Of a DNA stretch of 64,000 bases, positions 29,401 through 36,285 are shown piece after piece. Source of the stretch: an uncultured Clostridia bacterium (GTDB lineage Bacteria > Bacillota > Clostridia > Lachnospirales > Anaerotignaceae); NCBI GenBank assembly GCA_910587195.1, contig CAJUKL010000001.1, positions 74,764 to 138,763 on the forward strand. The letters run 5' to 3'. Both the position numbers and the translations under genes were made by a program. Position 1 is the first letter of the stretch; each line of letters opens with the position of its first letter. The notes under the pieces are model-generated. The model was not told where the DNA came from. It worked only from the letters and a program-made list of their open reading frames with translations, and did not search any database.

Positions 29401-29811
29401 TAGCTTTGATAGCATTACTGCTGCTTCTTGTCTTGTTACTGCACTTCCGGGACGAAACTTACCATTACTATCCCCTTGAATATAGCCCGCTGCAACACCT
29501 TTTTGTATTTCACCATATGCCCAATAACCTAGTTTTACATCATCAAAAGAAATTCCCTGACTTCTTGTAAAACCAAAAGCCCTGTTTGCTAGTGTAACAA
29601 ATTCAGCACGACTAATGGCATTATTAGGCCGAAATGTACCATCTGGATAACCGCTAATAAAACCACTATTTATCCAATTATTAATACTGGCTTCTGCCCA
29701 ATGCCCAGATGTATCGGTTGCCGCAAACGCTTCTATTGGGGCAGAGATAACAGAAAACGCCATAGACATAGACAAAAGCCCTGATAAGAGTTTGCTTTTT
29801 CCTCTTTTCAT
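23437..29811 (-). CDS. Giant secreted SLH-domain surface protein with beta-helix and Ig-like regions
   Basis: A 2,124-residue protein starting at the ATG at 29811 (AAAGGAG site), with a signal peptide to about residue 31 (cut after EAFA). Three SLH domains span about 33-200 (GHWAEASINNW, GYWAYGEIQKG, ANWAVGAIGAV, each with GYPDGTFRP-like ends), which should bind pyruvylated cell-wall polymer. A low-complexity Ser/Thr/Asn linker follows. Residues about 250-690 are Asn/Val/Asp-rich repeats (VYVEGGGDSSV, LYVEGGGNITLENC) that look like a beta-helix, split by an acidic tract near 28390-28480. Two InlB-type repeats (YTITASVQGGNGS, YTITAEVNNTS) lie near 700-870. Ig-like Big_2 modules fill the rest. 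It is probably an adhesin or S-layer component. Confidence 0.85.
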   Translation of the reverse strand: MKRGKSKLLSGLLSMSMAFSVISAPIEAFAATDTSGHWAEASINNWINSGFISGYPDGTFRPNNAISRAEFVTLANRAFGFTRSQGISFDDVKLGYWAYGEIQKGVAAGYIQGDSNGKFRPGSAVTRQEAAVMLSKLKGYDSDEAGAYNYTDRGDMANWAVGAIGAVSRNGIMSGYPNGTFRPQQSLTRAEAVASLQKVAGSSNSFTSVNTTNYTSPNYVTTNTNSGLSSDSSTRKTSSDNDYGFSGIVLEDTKMENRNLTRDLLIPRSLGSKNITLKNVRLKGTLYVEGGGNITLENCNITNVVMDRANAVLKNNGSSDIEEVRFEEKGRLDGKGYGTVLIDDNSISEVILDADIDTLILDAEVDVRLYANSNIDTFEVTKNADNARIRIGEDAQVSDMQIYDKVRISGKGKIDVMTVYVSNVRSEIEPKRLIQQDNARKPNFSYKDDDDDDDYDNLTLDSDDENFDGEDDDFDRVRISAEDVTAKDFTVHDDLIITSSAGDSTIELEDVTVRGDVYVEGGGDSSVIFDDCNINGSIYSRKSTGGRYDEAVAIKLRNTPVRGNVYVTGDTILESDEKLKKVVLNRELSKTFRMNANAENLTINYNNTVQIRGNHTIDTAEVAAGLNNVSITMDGGKIGTFTVRSPIRMDGTGTIDKLVTGEANDISSNITIGTTEKIDGSGTTPSGSYTITASVQGGNGSISPNGQQSVTKGANKEFVITANAGYHVAAIIVDDNEVNLNNNSYQGYTYTFNNVTANHNIIVSFTEGAGNGTGSGSNGTTGDDDNKPSEGDYTITAEVNNTSLGTHNLDNQGIVAVKDGEDLSVTFTAENGNHIAKLFVDDVELQKVSGSNITYKQITYVFHTVTANHTIKAEFAPPEATGEDLTIHSTDDDIPSNVVSGYQFNAKTNITYVDNTALMKNEETGTYYCHAGETLKLSVEELEVINYPEEEGLKTRWTIRSSTPGMIVDLKNGEDGEAILETTQLSGYTANVGLQIYDTARDNKVVSEREQLFKVLVDVPIQRFRLGNSDNDNNISFRGKELVLTSQEYIYEPKEASSYYEQQEIEWVIDEDKPYEIDKVSGIPDEKQWVHVDIVKKEKNNKINYSLIVNQTYINERNMSATVDRPKGTVYIKAILPNGKGKMQDYVQHFKVNFIGNKVIAVTEIDVTGEKTLTIEGKQTINLNSAISTAVYPLNADYKTVQWEIVDDDTDDGHITKGKEIATIQKDSQGYNTILSTNGKIGKIRLRAYIANGESEGKDFINPAGSDVIVVVNTVPPELNVTARVAEGSNTNEGGKINLTAEVINANNTGYTTIKGWEKSYDNITWTPLNFVDANPLNEVVYTVTTDDLNENRYQSKTMYFRAYIEYEDENLTPTTTTKYSESVSIDCQAQQVTFPNRTDSGASIITLQDGVRSIAGYDTVTLPETVDGRKVTWSIVDAAKKIEIAELKGNELRVKGKPEETFTLNAQVENMGNSEFNVNIKTVFKPIEAKESTIFVSNELDSEIKMAAPAQTIRLKSITVGPATASYHGYSGPSDKDVNWQVEIKEDKNKYKPIPNAVFTTVPGKDYVEYTIPKEYAGKTLCFSAVWKNGALIKNSTKVTNATSDRTEIEILNDIIAVEGIDFSSTWMGKLDPSGENIYKCVIPAVTENISINLSKAVVVPSTATNRQINWSIKGDTGIDPDVASFKDSVLTIPGYAEKGTVTLEARVANGLAENQDYVATLILEIPKGTAPKPESSQPGTGTEDKTDGKSSASEEANTFNLPRPSEDNADTSNPINDVVSNENNTENPGTENNKDTAENESNKNDVPEEDNKVQDNTNEIVIPFTAVSDINFDDINDLQKLPSQEYTITSDRTKQITLRLADSTSTVNGITKHTGIKVLPTNATNKTVTWSAKNTTLTAIPNIVQVNGIGTLNQNSNIFIIDANASGKVTLIATVKNGKTEKDNFVKELVIHVNKPASDTSNEIKEQKQSNESNKTTNNTSSNTTTTSNMPSNTTQAVKKQVISVGDTSVGTSSVTSASASNTRNNTNVTSAARSTSSSDVRIETGGQCKKGISVPLKAISKSSQREYTDVDWEITDDGGTNARITSGNRLRATSTGTVTVTATIYTSSGTMVCSTDISVSD

Positions 29812-29896
29812 ATTGATTCTCCTTTCTAACATTGTAGCAAAATCAAGACATTCTCTCATTTTATTAATATCGGCATAAAAAATAAAAAGTAAATAG

Positions 29897-29936
29897 TAAA
29901 AAAATAAAACCTGAGAAAGTCTCAAGGTTTTATTTC
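29897..29936 (-). terminator. murA terminator overlapping its stop codon
   Basis: AAATAAAACCTGAGA (29902-29916) pairs with TCTCAAGGTTTTATTT (29920-29935) with one bulged base. The minus strand continues with seven T. The murA TGA (29922-29924) lies inside the right arm, so ribosomes terminating there could melt the hairpin. The remaining gap to the SLH start (29812-29896) shows no convincing promoter. Confidence 0.75.
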
Positions 29937-31181
29937 AATATCTGCACCAATTTTTTTTAGTTTTTGTTCAATGTGATAGTAGCCCCTTTCAATATGATAA
30001 ATGTCACTGATTTCTGTTTTTCCTTCTGCTGCCAATGCTGACAATATTAAACCTGCACCACCACGCAAATCACTTGCTTTTACCTGTGTTCCCGTTAATT
30101 TATCAACTCCTTCAATCATAGCACTTCTGCTTTCAATGTTAATTTTTGCCCCCATTCTTTGCAATTCTGCAGCATGGATAAAACGATTTTCAAAAACAGT
30201 TTCTGTAATCACACTCATTCCCTTTATGGTAGAAAGCAAACTCATAAAAGGTGCCTGCATATCTGTTGGAAATCCGGGAAAAGGCATTGTTTTTAAACTA
30301 ATTGGCTGCAATTTTTCTTTCGTATAAATACGAAAAGCATTTTCATCCAATTTTTGTGTTTTAACATTTGCTTCAGAAAGCTTTGCCAATATCGGCTTAA
30401 TATCTTTTTCTCTTACTTTTTCAACTATAACATCACCTTTTGTAATTGCAGCAGCAATCATAAAAGTACCTGCTTCTATTCTGTCTGGCATTACTGTATA
30501 CTCTGCACCATATAATTTTTCAACGCCCGTAATGGTAATAGTATTGCTTCCTTCTCCAGAAATCATTGCACCCATTTTTTTTAAAAAGCAAGCTAAATCA
30601 ATAATTTCAGGTTCTGCCGCAGCATTAACAATAGTTGTTGTACCTTTTGCTAATGTTGCAGCAATCATAATATTTTCTGTTGCGCCAACACTGGGAAAAT
30701 CTAAATAAATTTTATTTCCTTGTAATTCTTTTGCAAAAATATGAATAAATCCATGTGACTGCTCTGCCTGTGCACCTAAAGCAGCAAAACCTTTTAAATG
30801 TAAATCAACAGGACGACTGCCGATAGGACAGCCACCTGGCAAAGGAATTATTGCTTCATGACATCGGGACAAAAGTGCTCCCATAATTAAAAAAGAAGCT
30901 CTCATTTTGCTTGCCTTCTGATAATCTGTTTTTAATGTTACAATATTTTTTGCTTGTACTAAAATACATTCTTTTTTTTCGTCAAATGCTACATCAATTC
31001 CTATATCTTCTAATATACTGCAAAGTGCAATTACGTCAGACAAAGCTGGTACAGAATAAATTTTACAACATTCTGATGTAAGTAAAGAGGCGGCTAATAT
31101 TGGTAAAATTGCATTTTTACAGCCACCAATGCTGACTTTCCCAGTTAAACAGGGGCTTGTTTTTATTATAAATTTTGTCAT
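29922..31181 (-). CDS. murA: UDP-N-acetylglucosamine 1-carboxyvinyltransferase
   Basis: It transfers enolpyruvate to UDP-GlcNAc, the first committed peptidoglycan step and the fosfomycin target. The start is the ATG at 31181 with AAAGGA upstream; the frame is open to 31253 but without a site. The 419-residue EPSP-synthase-fold protein has GGCKNAILPILAASLL near its N-terminus (the catalytic Lys-Asn pair), the fosfomycin-reactive Cys in LPGGCPIGSRPVDLH, and DMQAPFMSLL with DLRGGAGLILSALAA. Clostridia commonly carry two MurA copies, and which one this is cannot be told here. Confidence 0.94.
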   Translation of the reverse strand: MTKFIIKTSPCLTGKVSIGGCKNAILPILAASLLTSECCKIYSVPALSDVIALCSILEDIGIDVAFDEKKECILVQAKNIVTLKTDYQKASKMRASFLIMGALLSRCHEAIIPLPGGCPIGSRPVDLHLKGFAALGAQAEQSHGFIHIFAKELQGNKIYLDFPSVGATENIMIAATLAKGTTTIVNAAAEPEIIDLACFLKKMGAMISGEGSNTITITGVEKLYGAEYTVMPDRIEAGTFMIAAAITKGDVIVEKVREKDIKPILAKLSEANVKTQKLDENAFRIYTKEKLQPISLKTMPFPGFPTDMQAPFMSLLSTIKGMSVITETVFENRFIHAAELQRMGAKINIESRSAMIEGVDKLTGTQVKASDLRGGAGLILSALAAEGKTEISDIYHIERGYYHIEQKLKKIGADIEIKP

Positions 31182-31315
31182 ATTTTGGTTATCCTTTCTA
31201 CAATATTTGCAAAAATAGTATAACCAAAATATTATGAAATAATAGAAAAACAAAATTTTAGAAAAAATTTCTTAAAACGAATTACTTTTGTCTTTTTAAA
31301 TTCTTTGTTAAAAAT

Positions 31316-31356
31316 AAAAAACGCCAAAAGCCTTGAAAAATCAATGCTTTTAGCAG
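31316..31356 (-). terminator. Terminator of the tRNA-Arg transcript
   Basis: On the minus strand GCTAAAAGC-A-TTGA pairs with TCAA-G-GCTTTTGGC around TTTT, followed by GTTTTTT. It lies 10 nt past the tRNA-Arg 3' end. Confidence 0.75.
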
Positions 31357-31365
31357 AATTTTTAG

Positions 31366-31439
31366 CGTCGCTAAGAGGATTTGAACCTCCGACCTACCGC
31401 TTAGGAGGCGGTCGCTCTATCCAACTGAGCTATAGCGAC
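31366..31439 (-). tRNA. tRNA-Arg (anticodon CCT)
   Basis: The 74-nt cloverleaf has acceptor GTCGCTA/TAGCGAC with discriminator G, D arm GCTC..GAGC, anticodon stem ACCGC/GCGGT with loop CTCCTAA, and T arm GGAGG TTCAAAT CCTCT. The anticodon CCT reads AGG. CCA is not encoded. Its only obvious promoter is the one ahead of the truncated tRNA upstream. Confidence 0.96.
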
Positions 31440-31509
31440 AGTTATGAAATTTTATTTTTTACTTGTTAGTTTTTTTCTTGCCTTCTTAAGTGAGTGTTTT
31501 AACACTTTT

Positions 31510-31548
31510 TTAGAAGGTGATTGCTCTATCCAACTGAGCTACAAGAAC
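31510..31548 (-). pseudogene. Truncated tRNA-Arg (TCT) 5' half
   Basis: On the minus strand the segment reads as a perfect tRNA 5' half: acceptor strand GTTCTTG, TA, D arm GCTCAGTTGGATAGAGC, anticodon 5' strand and the loop CTTCTAA (anticodon TCT). It then breaks off right after the loop. What follows is an unrelated hairpin (AGTGTT-AA-AACACT inside CCTTCT/AGAAGG), and no T arm or 3' acceptor strand follows before tRNA-Arg(CCT) 70 bp on. It is the remnant of the first gene in a two-tRNA arginine operon and keeps its promoter. Confidence 0.85.
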
Positions 31549-31560
31549 AAATGCAATATT

Positions 31561-31589
31561 ATTTTAAAAAAGTTTTAATGTTTCGTCAA
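31561..31589 (-). promoter_or_regulatory. Promoter of the tRNA-Arg remnant / tRNA-Arg operon
   Basis: On the minus strand TTGACG (31584-31589), 17 bp, TAAAAT (31561-31566). Transcription would start near 31554, a few nucleotides before the truncated tRNA, and run on into tRNA-Arg(CCT). It is divergent from the amino-acid transporter promoter. Confidence 0.6.
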
Positions 31590-31612
31590 GTACTTTATCA
31601 GAAATAATTTTC

Positions 31613-31664
31613 TTGACAAAAACAATTCTATGCTTTATCATGCTAATGTGATAATACATTATCA
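31613..31664 (+). promoter_or_regulatory. Promoter and candidate operator of the amino-acid ABC importer operon
   Basis: TTGACA (31613-31618), 17 bp and TATCAT (31636-31641) place the start near 31648. Exactly at and downstream of it is the inverted repeat TGATAAT-AC-ATTATCA (31649-31664), well placed for a repressor. The half-site resembles, but does not equal, the palindrome in the argC promoter. The regulator is unknown. Confidence 0.6.
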
Positions 31665-31691
31665 TAGTTATAAATTTAGGGAGGATATACA

Positions 31692-32516
31692 ATGAAAAAA
31701 AGAATGTTAAGTATTTGTATGGCAGCAATGATGGTTTTAGGTATGGCAGCTTGTGGTACTTCTCAAGAACAACCAGAACAATCTGAAAACGAAGGACAAC
31801 AAACAACAGGAGAATTAAACTACGATAAGATTGTAGTAGGACTAGATGATACCTTTGCACCTTTAGGCTTTCGAGATGAAGATGGAAATTTAGCTGGTGT
31901 AGATGTGGAACTCATGGAAGCAACTGGCGAAATTATGGGAATCCCTTTTGAATTACAACCTATTGATTGGAGTATGAAGGAAACAGAATTAGCCAACAAC
32001 AATATTGATATGATATGGAACGGTTATACCATTACAGACGAAAGAAAGGAAAAAGTTGCATTTTCACAGCCTTATTTAAACAACAGACAAGTTGTAGTAA
32101 CCTTAGCAGATTCTGATATTAATACATTGGCAGATTTAGCAGATAAATCTGTTGCTGCACAAGCAGAGTCTAGTGCAATTGACGCTATTCATTCCAAACC
32201 AGAAATTGCAGATACTTTTGCAAGATTGGGAGAATTTGAAACAAATGACCAATGTTTAATGGATTTAGAAGCAGGTAGAACCGATGCTGTTGTTGCAGAT
32301 GAGGTTATTATTCGCTATTATGTATCTAAAAAAGGCGAAGAAAAGTATAAAATTTTAGAAGAAGATTTCGGAAAAGAAGAATATGGTATTGGTGTAAGAA
32401 AAGAAGATACTGCACTTTTAGATGCATTGAATACAGCTTTAGATACCTTAAAAGAAAATGGTACAACAAAAGAAATTTCTGAAAAATGGTTCGGTTCTGA
32501 CATCATTATGGAATAA
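31692..32516 (+). CDS. Amino-acid ABC transporter substrate-binding lipoprotein
   Basis: A 274-residue SBP_bac_3 family receptor that binds a polar amino acid outside the membrane. The lipoprotein signal (MKKRMLSICMAAMMVLGMAACGTS) places the lipidated Cys at about residue 21, followed by a Gln/Glu-rich linker. The ligand-binding fold shows VGLDDTFAPLGFRDEDGNLAGVDVELMEA, WNGYTITDERKEKVAFSQPYL, and a C-terminal GTTKEISEKWFG. The substrate may be cystine, glutamine or a basic amino acid; motifs alone do not decide. It is the first gene of a three-gene operon with the permease and ATPase that follow. Confidence 0.92.
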   Translation: MKKRMLSICMAAMMVLGMAACGTSQEQPEQSENEGQQTTGELNYDKIVVGLDDTFAPLGFRDEDGNLAGVDVELMEATGEIMGIPFELQPIDWSMKETELANNNIDMIWNGYTITDERKEKVAFSQPYLNNRQVVVTLADSDINTLADLADKSVAAQAESSAIDAIHSKPEIADTFARLGEFETNDQCLMDLEAGRTDAVVADEVIIRYYVSKKGEEKYKILEEDFGKEEYGIGVRKEDTALLDALNTALDTLKENGTTKEISEKWFGSDIIME

Positions 32517-32568
32517 ATTTACTTCCTGCTAATTTTACTGGATACATTACGGAATTATGAGGTGAATT

Positions 32569-33216
32569 ATGTTAGAATCTTTACTGGGTTACATTGTAGA
32601 AGTATCCAGCGGACTTGGTATTACGTTAAGTGTGTTTGCTATGACGCTACTTATTTCCTTGCCGCTTGGTATTATTGTTGCAGTTTGCAGATTATCGAAA
32701 AATAAGATTCTATGCAGTATTGCAAAATTTTACATATGGGTATTAAGAGGTACCCCGCTTATGTTGCAAATCGCACTTGTATTTTTTGGCTTGCCTTCCA
32801 TTGGTATTGTATTTGACAGATTGCCAGCAGCATATTTAGCATGTGGGTTAAATTATGCAGCATATTTTGGCGAAATATTCCGTTCTGGTATCCAATCCAT
32901 TGAAAGAGGACAAAGAGAAGCAGCAAATATTTTAGGCTTTAAAACCATACAATTTTATCGTTTTATTTTGCTTCCACAGGCAATTAAAAGAACTTTACCA
33001 GCCATTGGCAATGAAGTCATTACCTTAGTAAAAGATACTTCTCTTGTTTATGTGGTAGCAGTCAATGATATTTTACGTGTGGCAAAGGGCGCAGGTGGCA
33101 GAGATGCCAATACCTTACTTGCTTATGTGGCAGCCGGTTTGTTATATTTAGCAATGACATATGTTATTACAAGATTATTTGAAATAATAGAGAAAAAAGT
33201 ACAATATGAGGAGTAG
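32569..33216 (+). CDS. Amino-acid ABC transporter permease
   Basis: A 215-residue HisM/GlnP-type membrane permease with about five transmembrane helices. The EAA loop, which contacts the ATPase, is visible as GQREAANILGFKTIQFYRFILLPQA. The N-terminal segment YIVEVSSGLGITLSVFAMTLLISLPLG and VLRGTPLMLQI are standard for the family. It lies 52 bp after the binding protein and 6 bp before the ATPase, so it is clearly co-transcribed. It probably works as a homodimer. Confidence 0.92.
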   Translation: MLESLLGYIVEVSSGLGITLSVFAMTLLISLPLGIIVAVCRLSKNKILCSIAKFYIWVLRGTPLMLQIALVFFGLPSIGIVFDRLPAAYLACGLNYAAYFGEIFRSGIQSIERGQREAANILGFKTIQFYRFILLPQAIKRTLPAIGNEVITLVKDTSLVYVVAVNDILRVAKGAGGRDANTLLAYVAAGLLYLAMTYVITRLFEIIEKKVQYEE

Positions 33217-33222
33217 AAAATC

Positions 33223-33942
33223 ATGCTTTTAAAGGCAGAAGGGCTATGTAAAGCCTTTGATAATATAAATGTATTGCAAGATATTACTTTTGAAGTCAAT
33301 GCAGGAGAAGTAGTCAGTTTAGTTGGAAAAAGCGGCGCAGGTAAAACAACTGTCTTGCGTTGTATCACTGGACTAGAAAAATGCGACAAAGGCAGCATTG
33401 AAATTAATGGAAAATATATTTGTTCCATGGAAAATGGTATTATAAAAAGAGCAACAAAAGAGCAGCTTTTTGAAGTAAGGAAGGATTTAGGAATGGTGTT
33501 TCAAAATTATCATTTATTCCCACATCTTACAGTGGCAGAAAATGTTACCCTTGCTTTGACAGAAGTATATAAAATGCCAAAGCAAGATGCTCTTTTAAAA
33601 GCAAAGGAAATTTTAACGCAATTAGATATGGGCGACAAATTAGACCAAAAACCTTTTTCTCTTTCAGGAGGGCAAAAACAAAGAGTGGCGATTGCAAGAA
33701 GCTGTGTGACAAATCCAAAACTATTATGTTTTGATGAACCAACAGCAGCTTTAGATTCCGCTTTAGTTATGGATATTGTCAAGATTATCAGAGGGCTTGC
33801 AAAGGAAGGTATGGGCATTTTAATTATTAGCCATGATGAAAAATTTGTTAGAGATGTTTCCGACAGGGTGCTTTTTATGGTGTCAGGTAACATTACAGAG
33901 GAATTGACAGCAGAAGAATATGAAAAATATATGCGAGATTAA
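33223..33942 (+). CDS. Amino-acid ABC transporter ATP-binding protein
   Basis: A 239-residue ABC ATPase of the GlnQ/HisP class that powers uptake. It has Walker A GKSGAGKTT (about residues 36-44), Q-loop VFQNYHLFPHLTV, signature LSGGQKQRVAIARS, Walker B LLCFDEPTAALD, and the H-loop ISHDEKFV. It is slightly atypical in a 15-residue insertion (ENGIIKRATKEQLFEVR) between Walker A and the Q-loop. It closes the importer operon and is followed by a large hairpin at 33991. Confidence 0.93.
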   Translation: MLLKAEGLCKAFDNINVLQDITFEVNAGEVVSLVGKSGAGKTTVLRCITGLEKCDKGSIEINGKYICSMENGIIKRATKEQLFEVRKDLGMVFQNYHLFPHLTVAENVTLALTEVYKMPKQDALLKAKEILTQLDMGDKLDQKPFSLSGGQKQRVAIARSCVTNPKLLCFDEPTAALDSALVMDIVKIIRGLAKEGMGILIISHDEKFVRDVSDRVLFMVSGNITEELTAEEYEKYMRD

Positions 33943-33990
33943 AAAGAAATGAAGATGTTTGCTTTAAAATATCGTTTTTTCAGTAAAAGT

Positions 33991-34029
33991 TTAAGGTGCA
34001 GAACATTCACTAAATATTCTGCACCTTAA
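33991..34029. terminator. Long hairpin between converging genes
   Basis: TTAAGGTGCAGAA (33991-34003) pairs perfectly with TTCTGCACCTTAA (34017-34029) across a 13-nt loop. There is no long T-run right after it (GCTGTGTAATTTTC on plus), so termination strength is uncertain, but it lies between the stops of the ABC ATPase and the converging 34044 gene. Confidence 0.6.
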
Positions 34030-34043
34030 GCTGTGTAATTTTC

Positions 34044-34442
34044 TTATTTTTCTAATAAAATTTCTATTTCAGGTGTAAAGATTGGCACATCACTTATTTT
34101 TTTAAATTTTAATTTTTTCTGATTAATGATAACTTCAAATGACATTTTTTGATAAGTAATAGACTGATTTTGAAGATAGTTTTCCTCTCTTTCATCATTT
34201 GATAAAAAATAAATATGTTCTGTTTGTTTTTCAACGGTTCCTTTCTTAAATACATTATTCTCATAATCTGAAATATAAAAAGAATGGTCTGAATCAAAAA
34301 TCATGGATAGTCGTATAGATTCTTCACATTGATACGTTCCAATCAAGCGATTGCTTATATTAACAGAATGGACTATTGTGTAATAAATCAAACTTATTCC
34401 AATAAAAAATAATATTAGTATCATTTTCTTATTTTTCAACAT
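34044..34442 (-). CDS. Hypothetical membrane-anchored protein
   Basis: I do not recognise this 132-residue protein. It has a basic N-terminus and one hydrophobic segment (residues about 6-27, MILILFFIGISLIYYTIVHSV), then a soluble, mixed-charge domain rich in beta-type sequence (GTYQCEESIRLSMIFDSDHSFYISDYE), exposed outside if the first segment is an uncleaved anchor. The pattern GTY...L.F..D..F.I resembles small lipocalin-like secreted domains in Clostridia, but that is weak. It stands alone between a converging transporter operon and a repeat element. Confidence 0.55.
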   Translation of the reverse strand: MLKNKKMILILFFIGISLIYYTIVHSVNISNRLIGTYQCEESIRLSMIFDSDHSFYISDYENNVFKKGTVEKQTEHIYFLSNDEREENYLQNQSITYQKMSFEVIINQKKLKFKKISDVPIFTPEIEILLEK

Positions 34443-34518
34443 TTCTACCCCTTAGTTATATCATCATTTTTTAGCTTTAAATCATTTTACTACATATCTA
34501 TCAATTTATCAAAAAAAT

Positions 34519-34806
34519 GGTTTATTATGAACTTAGCGAAATTCAGAAGTTCCTCCAGACTTCTTCAAAAACACACTTGCAAGCGTAGAAAGATCGTAGG
34601 ACTTTGCCCCACAACCCACAAGCTTTTTGAAAAAAGCTTGACCAAAAACTTTTCTTTTTACTAACGGAACAGATTCTAAATTTTAATAACTGGTGCTTCA
34701 TTGTCGTTTATCTACAGCAACTGTTCATGTCCAACACACGGCAGCAAAACGAAGTTTTGCACAAAGTTCTTTGCTAAGCTTTCTTTCAAGAAAGCGTCAA
34801 GAAAGC
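34519..34806 (-). repeat. Structured intergenic repeat, copy 1 (near full length)
   Basis: Read on the minus strand it has four modules: a hairpin built on CTTTCTTGAAAGAAAG followed by AGCAAAGAACTTT; the hairpin GCAAAAC-TTC-GTTTTGC; a linker with GTTGCTGTAGATAAACGACAA; a hairpin CAAGCTTTTT-TC-AAAAAGCTTG; and a GC-richer hairpin (GGGGC-AAA-GTCCT), ending near AAGTTCATAATAAACC. The same order recurs in the other copies listed here. No coding frame is shared. It fills the gap between the 34044 gene and the anti-sigma gene. Confidence 0.85.
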
Positions 34807-34818
34807 TTATGACATGCT

Positions 34819-34843
34819 AAAAACCGCACAGTGTGCGGTTTTT
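34819..34843 (-). terminator. Terminator of the sigma/anti-sigma operon
   Basis: AAAAACCGCAC (34819-34829) pairs with GTGCGGTTTTT (34833-34843) around a 3-nt loop. It lies 16 bp beyond the anti-sigma stop codon. Confidence 0.85.
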
Positions 34844-34858
34844 CAGTTTACCTATTTT

Positions 34859-35632
34859 TTATTTTGCAATGACTTCTTTTGCCATCTGAATTAATCCATC
34901 TTTATCAATATTTGCACCAAGAGATGTCATTTCATACACAATACCATCTTCTTCCCAGAAAATAAATTGCATATTCATTTCTTCTATTTCGCTGCTGCCA
35001 TAAGAAATTTCTAAAGCACCTGCTTTTTGTGCTTCTAAATCTTCGTCAGATGGGGTAACATCTGGTGGGAAAAATTTGTATGCTTGCATTTTATAGTGAC
35101 CTTCTATGCCACCTAAATCCACTGTTTCGTCAAAAGTGGAGTAATCACCACCAATTTCATCGGATACTTCTCTGTTTGTAATCGCAATGCTTTCTTCTCC
35201 TCTTTGATAATCAAAAGTCACCATTTTATGCCCATCTGTAACTTTATTAAAATCACTGTCTACACCAGACATTTCGCCAACAGAAGCATTTTCAAATACA
35301 AAACCATTTGAAAATTTTTCTACAAATTTTGGTGTAAAATCAACCTTCTTTTGTACTTCTTCTGCTGTGGGTAATTCATTCCATTCTCTGTAGCTATGGC
35401 TGACATAGCCCGTCATTTTCATTGCAGCATAACAGGTAAATGACATAATACACAATGCGCCAACAACAACAGCCGCTTTTAATTTTTTAGAAGTAAATAA
35501 ATTTTTTTTCATACGCTTTTCCTCCTGCAATCTTACTTGATTTTTAATGTTAAAGAATAACTGTTGGGACGGTTCCATATTTTTAACTGCATGATTTAAT
35601 TCTCTTTTGATAAAATTATCGAAATGATCCAT
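34859..35632 (-). CDS. Membrane anti-sigma factor candidate
   Basis: A 257-residue protein encoded directly after an ECF sigma factor and overlapping it by 17 bp, the usual arrangement for a sigma factor and its anti-sigma. The start is the ATG at 35632 with GGGAGGG upstream. Residues 1-55 are a charged cytoplasmic region (DNFIKRELNHAVKNMEPSQQ), one transmembrane helix follows at about 58-78 (KAAVVVGALCIMSFTCYAAM), and the external domain of about 175 residues resembles the DUF4367 group (IEGHYKMQAYKF, MQFIFWEEDGIVYEMTSLG). It probably holds the sigma factor at the membrane until an envelope signal. The assignment rests on context more than motif. Confidence 0.75.
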   Translation of the reverse strand: MDHFDNFIKRELNHAVKNMEPSQQLFFNIKNQVRLQEEKRMKKNLFTSKKLKAAVVVGALCIMSFTCYAAMKMTGYVSHSYREWNELPTAEEVQKKVDFTPKFVEKFSNGFVFENASVGEMSGVDSDFNKVTDGHKMVTFDYQRGEESIAITNREVSDEIGGDYSTFDETVDLGGIEGHYKMQAYKFFPPDVTPSDEDLEAQKAGALEISYGSSEIEEMNMQFIFWEEDGIVYEMTSLGANIDKDGLIQMAKEVIAK

Positions 35633-36188
35633 TTTGCACCCTCCCTTTAAACAATGCATCTGTTTTCAACTGTTGATACAGCTTTTTTCTTGCAAAAAAT
35701 AATCTGGATTTTACAGTACCTTCTAAACTTCCAGTTGCCTTTGCAATTTCTGCAACAGACATTTCATTATAATAATAAAGTATCACGGTAATTCTTTGCT
35801 TTAACTCTAAACGATTGATAGCAGTCATCAATTTTTGTCGTTCTTCTTTTTCTAAAAATGTCTTTTCAGAATCTTCTTCCATGCTTTCCTGTATTTTTTC
35901 AAAAATATTTTCTACTGGTACGGCATTTTTTTCCTTTTTTGCAACTTTCCAAGCTGTTCTTGTCAATATTTTGTAAAACCAGGCTTTAAAGGTAGTAGGG
36001 TCCTTTAATTCTTGAATATGAAGACAGCATTGGATAAATGTTTCCTGTAAAATGTCTTCTCCTGTATAGCGGTTTCCCGTAATAAGGTATGCTGTTCTTA
36101 ATGCCGCAGTCTTATATTTTTCATATATGATAAAAAAAGCGGTATCATCACCTTGCTGCATTTTTTGAATCCACTCTGCTTCTTCCAT
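35616..36188 (-). CDS. ECF-type RNA polymerase sigma factor
   Basis: A 190-residue extracytoplasmic-function sigma factor. The ATG at 36188 has AAAGGAGG 7 nt upstream; upstream in-frame codons lack a site. Region 2 spans about 20-90 (TAYLITGNRYTGEDILQETFIQCCLHI, AWFYKILTRTAWK). Region 4, with its helix-turn-helix, is at about 125-175 (INRLELKQRITVILYYYNEMSVAEIAKATGSLEGTVKSRLFFARKKL). It should direct RNA polymerase to stress or envelope promoters under control of the membrane protein encoded next. Its targets are not known; autoregulation is usual for the group. Confidence 0.92.
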   Translation of the reverse strand: MEEAEWIQKMQQGDDTAFFIIYEKYKTAALRTAYLITGNRYTGEDILQETFIQCCLHIQELKDPTTFKAWFYKILTRTAWKVAKKEKNAVPVENIFEKIQESMEEDSEKTFLEKEERQKLMTAINRLELKQRITVILYYYNEMSVAEIAKATGSLEGTVKSRLFFARKKLYQQLKTDALFKGRVQNGSFR

Positions 36189-36285
36189 ATGCTGCCTCCT
36201 TTGCGTTTTTCCTTTTTGGTGCACCTGTATATAAGAGTAAAATAACATTACTTTGGTTCAAAATATTTTAAAAAATTAAAAAAAA

